This document shows positions 1 to 9,285 of a stretch of 36,555 nt of DNA, piece after piece (positions within the stretch are counted from its first letter, which is position 1; the number at the start of each line of letters is the position of its first letter). The notes under the pieces were generated by a model. The model ran no database searches. It had not been told where the DNA came from and saw only the letters and a list, made by a program, of their open reading frames with translations. Source of the DNA: Gemmatimonadaceae bacterium (GTDB taxonomy: Bacteria > Gemmatimonadota > Gemmatimonadetes > Gemmatimonadales > Gemmatimonadaceae); assembly GCA_014377535.1 (NCBI GenBank), contig JACMPK010000002.1, forward strand, positions 1-36,555. The letters are read 5' to 3'. A program made the translations under genes and the position numbers.

Positions 1-120
1 CATCAAGTCGTTACGAATCAACGGGTTGGGGCGCGTCAATGTATCGGTACGACTGATGCGGCTGCGGGATCACGTACCTGGTGTTTACCGCTGCTCCCCC
101 CAAGCATCCCGAGGTCTTAC

Positions 121-1431
121 ATGTTGCATCTGAATCTGAAGTGGCGATCGACCGCCACAGCTGCGGCTGCCGTCGCCGTGCTGTCTGCGTGTGCGTCGGA
201 CCGTGCCGGCGGTCCGCTCTCGCCGGGCATGAGCGCGATCTCCGCGCAGGTACTCGGCTCTTCGAGCTCGTACATTGTGTCAGGCATCCCCGCAGGCACG
301 TTCGACACGTTCGTGTCCAATCAGGAAGGACGCGCGACCGGCAAGGAATTCTGGGACAACCTCTCGGATGACGGCGCGTGGAACCCCGGGACGGGGCAAG
401 GATGCGCGATCGGCTTTTATGCAACTGCCACGATGAAGAGTGATTGCACGAGCGAAACTGCAGGCTCGTATACGAATTCGCTCGCGAACACTCTCGGAAA
501 TGCATACAACTATTATTGGAACGCCGCGGCTGTCATGCCGGCATCGTTCGAGTTCAGCGCCGCGACGACATACGACGTGACGTTCAAGGCTGCGTACAGC
601 GGCGGCATGAGCGTGGTTGGCTACTACATCAAGACCGGTGGGGCATACGCGTTCACGCCGGTACCGAACTGGTCCAACAAGTTGATTTCGAACGTGTCGA
701 TGCCGATCACCGCACCCGCCGGGAGCACCTGGGGCTTCTTCATCGCCAACAATCGTCCCGGCACCGCAGGCATCGAGAGCAGCAGCTGCGGCACGCTACC
801 TGACGGGGGCAGCGGGACGCTGAACGTGGCCTGCAGTGATGCGACGGGTGGATTCGTCACGAACCCCTTCCAGCAGTTCGCGCTGTTGGGCAATGCGACG
901 GGAACGTCGTATCTCGTTGGCGCGGAAGACAAGACCGTGCGATACAGCACCGGCCCGAATCCGCTCGACAACGATTCGGACTACAACGACTACATCTGGG
1001 CCGTTGTCCCGCGTCCAATTGTCCGGACCTGCGACTTCATGACGTTTGGTCGCACGCAGATCGACGCGCCGCTAGGCAAGATCGTCATCAGCGGCAATGC
1101 CGGCGGGTTCAAGGCCGACGGCAGCATACTCGGCACGTTCAACATCTCGGTCGGTGGCACCAGCTACCTGGTGCAGGACATCACGTCTTACGGCCCGATC
1201 ACCAGCGGGGTCGCGCTCGTCGGTCTGAGCTACCCGAATGCCCGCGTCATAACCGGCATCTCGCGCTCCGGTTCGGCGGTCGAAATCCGCATTTACGACG
1301 GTGGCGAGCCGGGTCGCGTTGCTGACGAAGTGTACCTGAAGGTCGACGGCGTCGAAGTGCTCGGTGCATCGGGCGTGAGCCTGGACCGCGGCAACATCCA
1401 GTACCACAGCAACTGCCGCGGCCCGGGCTGA
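121..1431 (+). CDS. Secreted lipoprotein with DUF4114-like and post-COAP-1-like regions
   Basis: This 436-residue protein is predicted to be exported and lipid-anchored. It starts with a basic segment and an alanine-rich hydrophobic stretch (residues about 8-22) ending in the lipobox LSAC, with Cys23 as the likely lipidated residue. The middle part is rich in Thr, Ser and Gly, and around residue 288 has the acidic run DNDSDYNDYIW, which resembles the calcium-binding-like DYND motif of DUF4114 proteins. The last ~130 residues end in DGGEPG followed by GNIQYH, a pattern I associate with the post-COAP-1 domain of secreted myxobacterial-type proteins. Both domain calls are by eye. No enzyme active site was seen. 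The gene stands alone and is followed by a good terminator. Function is unknown; a structural or adhesive surface role is a guess. Confidence 0.8.
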   Translation: MLHLNLKWRSTATAAAAVAVLSACASDRAGGPLSPGMSAISAQVLGSSSSYIVSGIPAGTFDTFVSNQEGRATGKEFWDNLSDDGAWNPGTGQGCAIGFYATATMKSDCTSETAGSYTNSLANTLGNAYNYYWNAAAVMPASFEFSAATTYDVTFKAAYSGGMSVVGYYIKTGGAYAFTPVPNWSNKLISNVSMPITAPAGSTWGFFIANNRPGTAGIESSSCGTLPDGGSGTLNVACSDATGGFVTNPFQQFALLGNATGTSYLVGAEDKTVRYSTGPNPLDNDSDYNDYIWAVVPRPIVRTCDFMTFGRTQIDAPLGKIVISGNAGGFKADGSILGTFNISVGGTSYLVQDITSYGPITSGVALVGLSYPNARVITGISRSGSAVEIRIYDGGEPGRVADEVYLKVDGVEVLGASGVSLDRGNIQYHSNCRGPG

Positions 1432-1452
1432 GCTGCAGCAGTGTCTTCGGAG

Positions 1453-1484
1453 CGGCCCCGGTCACCACGATCGGGGCCGTTCTG
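1453..1484 (+). terminator. Rho-independent terminator after the lipoprotein gene
   Basis: CGGCCCCG at 1453-1460 pairs with CGGGGCCG at 1472-1479. The stem extends inward by three more pairs including one G-U wobble, the loop is ACCAC, and TTCT follows. The hairpin starts 22 bases after the stop codon. The T-run is short, so termination may be partial. Confidence 0.65.
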
Positions 1485-1553
1485 CGTTGGTGGCCGCCGC
1501 GCCACCGGTCGCCCCTCATTACCGGCTCAGTTCTGGTGGGCCGGCTGCACCGG

Positions 1554-1559
1554 TAGCTT
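1554..1559 (+). promoter_or_regulatory. Possible -10 element (TAGCTT) of a leaderless moaB transcript
   Basis: TAGCTT lies exactly six bases before the moaB ATG at 1566, so transcription starting seven bases after the hexamer would begin at the start codon. There is no Shine-Dalgarno sequence in the intervening bases. No convincing -35 hexamer is visible. The same arrangement recurs at 18010 and 28461. Confidence 0.3.
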
Positions 1560-1565
1560 CACGCG

Positions 1566-2090
1566 ATGAGCCTTCCCACAGGTACGTCCGAACATCGCCG
1601 CGCGGCCGCGACCCGTCCGCCGGTCCAGGTCGCGGTGGTCGTCGTCAGTGACACGCGGACGCTCGTCACCGACGAATCGGGTCCACTGGCGCGCACGCTG
1701 CTCACCGAGGCCGGTCACGTGGTGACCGCCTTTGCGCTGATCCCGAATGATGAAGCAGGCACCCGCGAACATGTCGCCCGCCTCATCGCGCGTGATGATG
1801 TCGATGTGGTGCTGCTGGCCGGCGGCACGGGGCTGAGCGCGAAGGACCGCACGGTCGAAGCAGTGCGCCCCCTGATGGAGAAGGAACTGCCGGGGTTCGG
1901 CGAGCTCTTCCGGCTGATCTCGTATCAGGAACAGATCGGGACTGCCGCCATCCTCTCTCGCGCAACCGCGGGCAGCGTGAACGGCAAGCTGATCGTGTCG
2001 CTGCCGGGGTCGCGCGCGGCAGTGGAACTGGCGCTCACACGCGTGCTGCTTCCGGAACTGCAGCACCTGATTCACGAGCTGCGCCGGTAA
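1566..2090 (+). CDS. moaB: Molybdenum cofactor biosynthesis protein MoaB/MogA-type
   Basis: This 174-residue cytoplasmic protein belongs to the MoaB/MogA/MoeA-core fold, which binds molybdopterin and, in MogA-type members, adenylylates it before metal insertion. Visible family marks are the VVVSDTR strand near the N-terminus (residues 25-31), the GGTG loop at 86-89 followed by Asp94-Arg-Thr, the SYQEQIG segment at 119-125, and the LPGS loop at 146-149. Length matches the family (about 160-190). The N-terminal ~20 residues, rich in Arg, Ala and Pro, are extra and may be unstructured. The gene is alone: no other molybdopterin gene lies in the window. It is convergent with the ABC permease gene downstream. 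Confidence 0.9.
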   Translation: MSLPTGTSEHRRAAATRPPVQVAVVVVSDTRTLVTDESGPLARTLLTEAGHVVTAFALIPNDEAGTREHVARLIARDDVDVVLLAGGTGLSAKDRTVEAVRPLMEKELPGFGELFRLISYQEQIGTAAILSRATAGSVNGKLIVSLPGSRAAVELALTRVLLPELQHLIHELRR

Positions 2091-2128
2091 GGTGCTGCCT
2101 AAAGCGCATGTCAGCAGCTGAACGGCTT

Positions 2129-2144
2129 GCGGCGTTGACGCCGC
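2129..2144. terminator. Short GC hairpin between convergent moaB and ABC permease
   Basis: GCGGCG at 2129-2134 pairs with CGCCGC at 2139-2144 around a TTGA loop. There is no T-run on either strand, so this is at best a weak or Rho-assisted terminator. The rest of 2091-2244 holds nothing recognisable apart from a widely spaced CTGCCTA/TAGGCAG pair. Confidence 0.25.
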
Positions 2145-2244
2145 CGTGCTGCGACCGTGCCGTCGCGCAGTTCGGCATGTGCAGTGCTGCGCCAAAGCGG
2201 TAGGCAGTCGCACGTTCTAAGTCTCGGCGACGCCAACACAAAAC

Positions 2245-3972
2245 TTACCCGTCCAGCGCCGCCACGCGCGCCTCGGCCTTCGCCAGCCAGAAGAACGTGA
2301 GTCCGGTACACACGACGAGTCCAAAGAGCGCGCCGCGCAGGAATTGCCACATGACCAGCGGCTCGTGATACGCCACCGTGCGCGCATACCAGTACATGGC
2401 CGGTGCGAGCGACAGTGCCACGATCATCGTGAGCACGCCCGCCGACAGCAGGAACAGGATGCCCTGCCAGGTCACGGTCTGGTTCACCGCCGTCTCGGCG
2501 TCGAACCGTGGGTCGATGGAACCGATGTAGAGCGCGAGTGCGGCCTGCGCGAACATCAGTGATGCCACCGACACCATCGACAGCGCCATCACGATCGGCG
2601 CGGTGCCGAGCAGCAGTGATGTGAGTCCGACCATGCCGACGGCAATCAGCGCAAGCGGTCCGGTGGCGGCCCAGTACTTTGCGAAGATGATGTCGCGAAC
2701 GCGCACGGGCGCTGCACGCAGCAGCCACCACATCGTGCCCTCGGCGGCGATGGTGGGCAGCACGAGGCGCGACGTCACCGCGGCCAGGACCATGCCGGCA
2801 AGACCGACGTTCACCACCGGCAGGATGCTCGTGACCAGCTGCGGCATTGCCCCGCCACCGGTGGGCAGCACACTGACGCCGACGACGTACACCAGCACCA
2901 GCGGAATCAGCAGCACGAACTGCGACCAGAGCGCGGCGTCGCGGCCGAGCAGCCGCATTTCCTTGAGCAGCAGCTCGCGGCGCGCGGGCGCGAGTGGGCG
3001 GAGCAGCACCTCGAACGGCTTCGTGAAAATCGACGGCGGATGCTCGCTGCGGCCAGCCGAACGCACCGCGGAAATGCCGCGCGCATACAGCACACGGAAG
3101 CTGCCGTAGGCCAGCGCGAGCGCCGTGATCGCGAGCAGCCAGAGCCACGCCAGCGGTTGCGGATCCCAGAAACCATCGAGCCAGTTCTTCATCACGCGCG
3201 CGGCCCATTCCGTGGGCAGCCATGGCGAGAGCGGCACGTCGAGCATCTTCACCACTTCGCCGATCGCCTTGGTGCCGAGCTGCGTGAGCTGTGCGGGTTG
3301 CACGCGCTGCATTGTGTACACGGCGCCGATGCAGAGCCCCAGGCCGATGATGCGGAATGTGAACTGCGCACGTTGTGGCGGCACGAGGGCCACCAGCAGG
3401 TACACCGCAATGCAGCCGATCGACGTGGCCGTGAGCCAGAGCGGCAACCAGGCCGCGAATGCGACGATGGGCCAGAGCAGCCCACCGCCGAACGACAATC
3501 CATAGCCGGCCAGCAACGGCACCACGAGCAGCAGCGCAATGGCGCCGCCCTCGGCCACCACCTGCACGAAGCGCGAGATGAAGAACGTGCCGGGCGGCAG
3601 TGGTGCTGCCGCAAGCATCTCCAGGTCCTTCGAGAGAAAGAACGCCGGCAGCGCCGTCACGATGCAGCTCAACACGAGCACGGAGCCGATGCTGAGCAGC
3701 GAAAATGCCAGCACGCGTCCGGCGATGGCCGTGCCGATCGCGTCGACACTGGTGAGGTAGTTCAGCACCAGCAGCACGAGCACCGTGCCGCCGATCCATG
3801 TGATGCCCAGCGCCGTCAGTATGCCCAGCGGCCCGACCGCACCCTGCACCTTCCGCTGGCGCCAGAGCGGCATGAGCAGCGTCGCGGAAGACACGGCGCG
3901 GAATGAGGATGGCGCAACAGAATCGGGCGCCTCGATGAATTGAGGCATGCGCGCAGGCCGGAACTCAGACAC
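2245..3972 (-). CDS. ABC transporter permease (ABC-2-type exporter)
   Basis: This 575-residue inner-membrane protein is the likely permease partner of the ATPase encoded just upstream. Hydrophobicity is high along most of its length, with roughly twelve membrane-spanning stretches in two halves separated by a more polar stretch (around residues 305-345) carrying the sequence LLRPLAPARRELLLKEMRLL. That two-half layout with a conserved cytoplasmic segment before the second half resembles the 'putative ABC exporter' group of ABC-2 permeases. The first ~45 residues are polar and Pro/Ser-rich. The start codon overlaps the end of the ATPase gene by 8 bases, indicating translational coupling. Substrate cannot be read from the sequence. 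Confidence 0.85.
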   Translation of the reverse strand: MSEFRPARMPQFIEAPDSVAPSSFRAVSSATLLMPLWRQRKVQGAVGPLGILTALGITWIGGTVLVLLVLNYLTSVDAIGTAIAGRVLAFSLLSIGSVLVLSCIVTALPAFFLSKDLEMLAAAPLPPGTFFISRFVQVVAEGGAIALLLVVPLLAGYGLSFGGGLLWPIVAFAAWLPLWLTATSIGCIAVYLLVALVPPQRAQFTFRIIGLGLCIGAVYTMQRVQPAQLTQLGTKAIGEVVKMLDVPLSPWLPTEWAARVMKNWLDGFWDPQPLAWLWLLAITALALAYGSFRVLYARGISAVRSAGRSEHPPSIFTKPFEVLLRPLAPARRELLLKEMRLLGRDAALWSQFVLLIPLVLVYVVGVSVLPTGGGAMPQLVTSILPVVNVGLAGMVLAAVTSRLVLPTIAAEGTMWWLLRAAPVRVRDIIFAKYWAATGPLALIAVGMVGLTSLLLGTAPIVMALSMVSVASLMFAQAALALYIGSIDPRFDAETAVNQTVTWQGILFLLSAGVLTMIVALSLAPAMYWYARTVAYHEPLVMWQFLRGALFGLVVCTGLTFFWLAKAEARVAALDG

Positions 3973-4723
3973 TCAGCACCTCGGACACGTCGCGCGTGGC
4001 CGGTTCGCCGGTGAGATGCAGGAACAGCTGCTCCAGTGGTGCATCGGGCATGCGCAGCCAGGTGCGCAGCTCCGGCACCGTGCCCGAGGCCACGAGCTTG
4101 CCGCGCTTCATGATGCCGATGCGATCGCACGTGCCTTCCACCGTTTCGAGGGTGTGCGTGGACATGAGCACCGAGTTGCCGCGCGCGGCATATGCACGCA
4201 GCATGTCCTTCAGCACGCGCGCACCGCGCGGATCGAGTCCCACCAACGGCTCGTCCACCATCAGCACCTTGGGGCGGTGCAGCACCGCCGCCGAGAGCAG
4301 CAGCTTCTGTCGCATGCCATGGCTGTATTGCTCCACCAGCTCGTGCTGCCACGAGGTGAGCTCGAACAGCTCCAGCAGCTCGGCGGCGCGTGACTCGACG
4401 GCTTTCCACTGCAGCCCGTACAGCGATGCCGAAAAGCGCAGGAACTCCACGCCGGTCAACTTGTCGTACACATACGGGCGATCGGGCACGAAGGCCAGGT
4501 GCCGCTTCGCATCGACCGGATTGGTGCGCATGTCGATGCCGGCCACCCTGACCATGCCGGAATCGGCGCGCAGGATACCGGCCAGCATCTTCAGCGTGGT
4601 AGTCTTGCCGGCGCCATTCGCGCCCAAAAAGCCGAAGACCTCACCTGCCTGCACCGTGAGATCCAGGTTCTCCACGGCAGTGAAGTCGCCATACCGCTTG
4701 GTGACGCCCTGCAGTTCGATCAT
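3965..4723 (-). CDS. ABC transporter ATP-binding protein
   Basis: This 252-residue nucleotide-binding domain protein powers the adjacent permease. It has a Walker A motif GANGAGKT at residues 34-41, an ABC signature YSHGMRQKLLL (H replaces the usual second G of LSGGQ), a Walker B VLMVDEP followed by LVGLDPRG, and the H-loop STHTLE. The pattern matches single-domain ATPases of ABC-2 exporters. I chose the ATG at 4723 because the frame upstream is not family-like and translation from here begins MIELQGVTKRYG, the typical first strand. No Shine-Dalgarno sequence is evident. The gene is divergent from uvrA and is first in a two-gene operon. Confidence 0.92.
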   Translation of the reverse strand: MIELQGVTKRYGDFTAVENLDLTVQAGEVFGFLGANGAGKTTTLKMLAGILRADSGMVRVAGIDMRTNPVDAKRHLAFVPDRPYVYDKLTGVEFLRFSASLYGLQWKAVESRAAELLELFELTSWQHELVEQYSHGMRQKLLLSAAVLHRPKVLMVDEPLVGLDPRGARVLKDMLRAYAARGNSVLMSTHTLETVEGTCDRIGIMKRGKLVASGTVPELRTWLRMPDAPLEQLFLHLTGEPATRDVSEVLSV

Positions 4724-4935
4724 GCGCCGGTCTCGGGAGGAAGAAAGAATGAGAGCTCGGTCACCGTCACCGTCCGGTGCCCGACACATGTACCCACTGA
4801 CTGCCCAGCGTACCAGCCGGTCACGCTGTGTACGTGCGCAGCGCGGTCACTGACGCGGCCATCGGACTGACGGTCTTCGCGCCATTACGTCGGCCCGGTT
4901 GAATGCGGCACCCGGACCCGCGAACTTCACTGGCT
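4724..4935. other. Divergent intergenic region, ABC exporter / uvrA
   Basis: These ~210 bases must contain promoters for both directions. I see no LexA-type palindrome (CTG-N10-CAG or GAAC-N4-GTTC) that would place uvrA under a classical SOS operator, and no convincing -35/-10 pair. An in-frame ATG at 4903 could extend UvrA by 11 residues. Confidence 0.4.
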
Positions 4936-7900
4936 ATGGCTGAAGATGCACTGATCATTCGCGGGGCCCGGGAGCACAACCTCCGGAACATCGATGTCAC
5001 CATTCCCCGGAACAAGCTGACGGTCATCACAGGCCTGTCGGGTTCCGGGAAGTCGTCACTTGCCTTCGACACGATCTACGCCGAGGGGCAGCGCCGCTAC
5101 GTCGAGAGTCTCTCGGCCTACGCGCGCCAGTTTCTCGGGCTGATGGAGAAGCCGGATGTGGACTCGATCGAGGGGCTCAGTCCCGCGATCTCGATCGAGC
5201 AGAAGACGGCAGGACACAATCCGCGCTCCACCGTTGGCACCGTGACGGAGGTCTACGATTATCTCCGTCTGCTTTGGGCCCGGGCCGGCGTGCCGCATTG
5301 CCCCAGCTGCAGCCGTCCCGTGCAGCGACAGAGTGCCGCCCAGATCACCGACGTGGTGTTGCTGGGCACTGCGGGCGCCCGGATCGAGGTACTCGCACCG
5401 CTGGTGCGCGGCCGGAAGGGCGAGTTCCGCGAGCTGTTCGAGGCGGCCCGCAAGCAGGGGTTCGTGCGCGCCTGGGTGGACGGCGACGTGATCGAGCTGG
5501 CCGACCCGCCAAAGCTCAACCGTCGCATGAACCACGACGTGAGCGTGATCGTGGATCGGCTGGTCCTGAAGGCTGATGATCGCGGCCGCCTCGCCGATTC
5601 GGTGGAGACGGCGCTCAAGCTGGCGGACGGCATGGTGGAAGTGGTGACGGTGCAGGGCAAGGAGCGCCTGAGCGCGATGTTCAGCGAGAAGTACGGCTGT
5701 CCGCACTGCGGCATCTCGCTGCCCGAGATGGAGCCGCGCTACTTCTCGTTCAACTCGCCGTTCGGCGCCTGCCCCACCTGCAGTGGGCTGGGCGTGAAGC
5801 GCATGGTGAATGCAGAGTTGATCATGGGCGACCCGTCGCTCACGCTCATGGAGGGCGTGGTGCTGCCGTGGGGCGAGCCGGACGGCTATCTGCGGAAGGT
5901 GATCCTGCCCGGACTGGCGGATGTCCTGCAGTTCGACCTGAAGACGCCTTGGGGCGAGCTGACGCCGTACGTGCGGCATGGGCTGCTGTACGGCCTGGAC
6001 GCGATCCCGGCGATGCTGCCATACGAGGCTGCATCGGCGCCGCTGGCAAAGAAGGTTGCGGTCCGAAAGACCGCTGCGAAGGTGGCTGCCAAGGCGGCCA
6101 CGAAGGTCGCCAGCAAGCCGGCCGCCGCGAAGCCGCCGCTCAAGTGGGACGGCATCCTCGCTACGATCCAGCGCCGGTTCGACGAGACCGACAGCGATTC
6201 GATTCGCGTCGAGCTCGAGGCGTTCATGCTCGCGACGCCCTGCCCGTCGTGCCTGGGCACGCGCCTCAAGCCCGAGTCCCTCGCCGTGACGATCGAGGGA
6301 CGCAACATGGGTGACGTGGTCGGCATGTCCGTCTCGGATTCACTCAGCTTCTTCCGTGACGTGCCGGTGCGCGCGCCTGATCGCGCCATTGGACTCGACG
6401 CGGAGGTCGCCGGCCCGATCCTGAAGGAAGTCACGGAGCGGCTTGGCTTTCTGGTGGACGTGGGTCTGGACTACCTGACATTGAATCGCAGCGCCGAGAG
6501 CCTCAGCGGCGGCGAGGCGCAGCGCATCCGGCTCGCGACGCAGATCGGCTCCAAGCTGTGCGGCGTGCTCTACATCCTGGACGAGCCGAGCATCGGGCTG
6601 CATTCACGTGACAACGAGCGATTGCTGCACACGCTCGTGCAGCTGCGTGATCTGGGTAACACGGTGATCGTGGTGGAGCATGACGAGGAGACCATGCGCC
6701 TCGCCGATCATGTGCTGGACATGGGTCCCGGTGCCGGCAAGCATGGCGGGATGCTGATCGCCGAGGGCACGTTCGACGACATCCGCAACGCGAAAGGATC
6801 GCTGACGGGTGAGTACCTGTCGGGGAAGCGCAGCGTGCCGGTGCCGTCGGTGCGTCGCCCCATGGATCCGGCGCGCGTGATCCGCATCGAGAATGCGCGC
6901 GAACACAACCTGCGTAACGTGGACGTCGAGATTCCGCTGGGTCTGTTCGTCGCGGTGACTGGTGTGTCGGGTTCCGGCAAGTCGACGCTGGTGAGTGACA
7001 TCCTGCAGCGCGCGCTGTCGCGACACTTCTTCCGTGCACGCGTCGTTCCCGGCATGCACGATCGCATCACCGGGCTGCAGCTGCTGGACAAGTTGATCGA
7101 CATCGACCAGAGTCCCATCGGTCGCACGCCACGCTCGAATCCCGCGACATACACGGGTCTCTTCACGCCGATTCGCGAACTGTTCGCGGAGATGCCGGAA
7201 GCGAAGATCCGCGGCTACGGGCCCGGGCGCTTCAGCTTCAACGTCAAAGGTGGACGGTGCGAGGCATGTCAAGGCGATGGGCTCGTGAAGATCGAGATGC
7301 ATTTCCTGCCCGACGTGTTCGTGCCGTGCGACGTGTGCAAGGGCAAGCGCTTCAACCGTGAGACGCTTGAGGTGCGCTTTCGCGGTATGAGCATCGCCGA
7401 CGTGCTGGACCTGACGGTGGAGGACGCCGTCACGGTGTTCGAGCACCAGCCGCGCATTGCGCAGAAGCTCGTCACGCTGGCCGACGTGGGCCTGGGTTAC
7501 CTGCATCTGGGGCAGAGCGCAACGACACTCTCGGGTGGCGAAGCGCAGCGCGTGAAGCTGGCCACGGAATTGAGCAAGCGCGACACTGGCCGCACACTCT
7601 ACATCCTGGATGAGCCGACGACGGGGCTGCATTTCGAGGATGTGCGCGTGCTGCTGGAAGTGCTGCACAAGCTGGTGGACAAGGGCAACACGGTGCTGGT
7701 GATCGAGCACAATCTCGACGTGATCAAGACAGCCGACTGGGTCGTGGATCTCGGCCCTGACGGCGGCATCAACGGCGGACAGCTCGTCGCCAGCGGCACG
7801 CCGGAGCAGGTCGCCGCCGGGCCGCGCAGCTACACGGGGCAGTTCCTGGCGCCGATGCTCAAGGGGGCCGGTGGGCGCACCGATCCTGCGCCGGGCGTGA

Positions 7901-7938
7901 CGAAAAAGTCTGCTGCGAAGGGCACCGTGCGCTCGTGA
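4936..7938 (+). CDS. uvrA: Excinuclease ABC subunit UvrA
   Basis: UvrA is the damage-sensing ATPase of nucleotide excision repair; it dimerises and loads UvrB at DNA lesions. The protein has 1000 residues from the ATG at 4936, against about 940-960 for typical members. Both ABC modules are intact: Walker A GLSGSGKS at 33-40 and GVSGSGKS at 676-683, signatures LSGGEAQR at about 523 and 865, and Walker B motifs ending in DEPS and DEPT. Three CxxC zinc sites are seen: CPSC at 122, CPHC with CPTC in the insertion region, and CEAC at 775 with CDVC. An unusual Lys/Ala-rich insertion lies at about 368-405, and there is a Lys-containing C-terminal tail. The alternative ATG at 4903 adds an unconserved stretch, so I prefer 4936. 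Confidence 0.97.
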   Translation: MAEDALIIRGAREHNLRNIDVTIPRNKLTVITGLSGSGKSSLAFDTIYAEGQRRYVESLSAYARQFLGLMEKPDVDSIEGLSPAISIEQKTAGHNPRSTVGTVTEVYDYLRLLWARAGVPHCPSCSRPVQRQSAAQITDVVLLGTAGARIEVLAPLVRGRKGEFRELFEAARKQGFVRAWVDGDVIELADPPKLNRRMNHDVSVIVDRLVLKADDRGRLADSVETALKLADGMVEVVTVQGKERLSAMFSEKYGCPHCGISLPEMEPRYFSFNSPFGACPTCSGLGVKRMVNAELIMGDPSLTLMEGVVLPWGEPDGYLRKVILPGLADVLQFDLKTPWGELTPYVRHGLLYGLDAIPAMLPYEAASAPLAKKVAVRKTAAKVAAKAATKVASKPAAAKPPLKWDGILATIQRRFDETDSDSIRVELEAFMLATPCPSCLGTRLKPESLAVTIEGRNMGDVVGMSVSDSLSFFRDVPVRAPDRAIGLDAEVAGPILKEVTERLGFLVDVGLDYLTLNRSAESLSGGEAQRIRLATQIGSKLCGVLYILDEPSIGLHSRDNERLLHTLVQLRDLGNTVIVVEHDEETMRLADHVLDMGPGAGKHGGMLIAEGTFDDIRNAKGSLTGEYLSGKRSVPVPSVRRPMDPARVIRIENAREHNLRNVDVEIPLGLFVAVTGVSGSGKSTLVSDILQRALSRHFFRARVVPGMHDRITGLQLLDKLIDIDQSPIGRTPRSNPATYTGLFTPIRELFAEMPEAKIRGYGPGRFSFNVKGGRCEACQGDGLVKIEMHFLPDVFVPCDVCKGKRFNRETLEVRFRGMSIADVLDLTVEDAVTVFEHQPRIAQKLVTLADVGLGYLHLGQSATTLSGGEAQRVKLATELSKRDTGRTLYILDEPTTGLHFEDVRVLLEVLHKLVDKGNTVLVIEHNLDVIKTADWVVDLGPDGGINGGQLVASGTPEQVAAGPRSYTGQFLAPMLKGAGGRTDPAPGVTKKSAAKGTVRS

Positions 7939-7953
7939 TTTTCGCTCCGTGAA

Positions 7954-8210
7954 CGGCGACTGCAACTCCACTCACACGGAGGCGCGGTGGCACGGAGAAC
8001 AGCCACTGCAACTCTTTTCACGCAGAGCCGCAAAGCAACGAAGGACAGGAGAAAGGCTGTAGGAACTGCGTGGTCCGATCGCAGTTCCCACAGCCTTTTC
8101 TCTTTCTTCTCTGCTGCTTCGTTGCTCTGCGTGAACAGTGTTGCAGTGGCTGTTGCGTTTGCAGTGCTCCGTGCCACCGCGCCTCCGTGTGAGTGGAGTC
8201 GCGATCGCCG
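7954..8210. repeat. Large imperfect inverted repeat (about 257-base hairpin) between convergent genes
   Basis: The whole gap between uvrA and the MoxR gene folds back on itself. The outer 32 bases 7966-7997 match the reverse complement of 8167-8198 perfectly. Further paired blocks are 7998-8012 with 8140-8154, 8017-8028 with 8124-8135, 8035-8043 with 8117-8125, and 8052-8070 with 8080-8098 (one mismatch). The tip is a 9-base loop at 8071-8079. A 12-base insertion at 8155-8166 makes the right arm longer. The arms are built from short purine-rich words such as CACGGAG, CACGCAGAG and GCAACGAAG, resembling dispersed repeats seen in many unrelated bacterial genomes. It probably ends transcription from both sides, and may be a non-autonomous mobile element. 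Confidence 0.9.
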
Positions 8211-8216
8211 TCGAAC

Positions 8217-9224
8217 TCAGGCCGTCTTGCCAAGCATCGGAGCAAGGAGCTGTTCGAGACGAATGCCTTCCGCCTCGCCCTGGAAGTTCAGCACCATGCG
8301 GTGGCGCAGGACCGGCAGCGCCATGTCGCGCAGGTCATCCAGATCGGGCACGGCGCGACCCGCCAGTGCTGCGCGCGCCTTGGCGCCCAATACGAGATAT
8401 TGCGAGGCGCGCGGACCCGCACCCCAGCGCACGTACTTGTTCACTTCGGGCGATGCCTCGTCGCTGCCCGGACGTGTGCCGCGCGCGAGGCGCACGGCGT
8501 GCTGGATCAGTGTCGGCGGCGCGGGCAGGCGGCGCACCAGCTGCTGCATCTCCACCAGCTCTGCGGCACCGAGCACGGCGCGCACGGGACCCTGTGCGCC
8601 GCCCGTCGTTGCGTGCACGATGCGCTCTTCCTCGTCGCGCGTTGGATACCCGATGCGCAGCTCCACCATGAAGCGATCGAGCTGCGCTTCCGGCAGCGGA
8701 TACGTGCCTTCCTGCTCGATCGGGTTCTGCGTGGCGAGCACGAAGTACGGCTTCGGCAGCGTGTGCGTCTGGCCTGACACCGTCACTTCACGCTCCTGCA
8801 TCGCCTGCAGCAGCGCGGCCTGCGTCTTCGGCGGTGCGCGATTGATCTCGTCGGCCAGCACGATGTTCGCGAACACCGGACCTTGCATGAACGTGAAGAC
8901 GCGTCGACCGGTCGCGGCATCGTCCTGCAGCAGTTCCGTGCCCGTGATGTCGCTGGGCATCAGGTCGGGCGTGAACTGGATGCGGTTGAAGCTCAGGTCC
9001 AGTGCCTGTGCGACGGTCTGCACGAGCAGTGTCTTCGCGAGACCCGGTACGCCGACCAAAAGCGCATGGCCACCGGCGAGCATGGTGGCAACGAGGTTCT
9101 CGACGATCGCTTCCTGGCCGACGATGCGCTGCGCAATCTGCCCGACGAGAGCGCTGCGTGCGGCACCGAGCCGTTCCAGCAGTGCGATGTCGTCGTGCGA
9201 TCCTGCCTGAACCGGTGCAGTCAT
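8217..9224 (-). CDS. MoxR-family AAA+ ATPase
   Basis: This 335-residue cytoplasmic ATPase belongs to the MoxR branch of AAA+ proteins, chaperone-like factors that often activate or assemble partner proteins. It shows the Walker A variant GVPGLAKT at 58-65, Walker B LADEINR at about 123-129, the family stretch TQAALLQAMQE, sensor 1 ATQNPIEQEG and the LDRFM arginine-finger region. Length is normal. MoxR genes are usually followed by DUF58 and VWA-domain genes; here none follows, because the gene ends at the large inverted repeat. The upstream gene on the same strand encodes a BsuPI-like lipoprotein 61 bases away, so the two may be co-transcribed. Confidence 0.93.
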   Translation of the reverse strand: MTAPVQAGSHDDIALLERLGAARSALVGQIAQRIVGQEAIVENLVATMLAGGHALLVGVPGLAKTLLVQTVAQALDLSFNRIQFTPDLMPSDITGTELLQDDAATGRRVFTFMQGPVFANIVLADEINRAPPKTQAALLQAMQEREVTVSGQTHTLPKPYFVLATQNPIEQEGTYPLPEAQLDRFMVELRIGYPTRDEEERIVHATTGGAQGPVRAVLGAAELVEMQQLVRRLPAPPTLIQHAVRLARGTRPGSDEASPEVNKYVRWGAGPRASQYLVLGAKARAALAGRAVPDLDDLRDMALPVLRHRMVLNFQGEAEGIRLEQLLAPMLGKTA

Positions 9225-9285
9225 TGCCTTCGGGTGACGCGCGAAGAAAGAGAGAACGACGGCGACAGCATCGCCGTCGCTCGCG

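Noticed and set aside
2091-2244. Possible integron-like attC or other recombination site between moaB and the ABC permease
   Set aside because: There are short inverted words but no GTTRRRY/RYYYAAC core pair and no integrase or cassette array nearby.
4724-4935. SOS (LexA) operator before uvrA
   Set aside because: No palindrome of E. coli or Gram-positive LexA type was found in the region.
7987-9210. Plus-strand open frame across the inverted repeat and antisense to moxR
   Set aside because: Its sequence is low-complexity Ser/Arg-rich and includes repeat DNA; the opposite strand encodes a clear MoxR protein.
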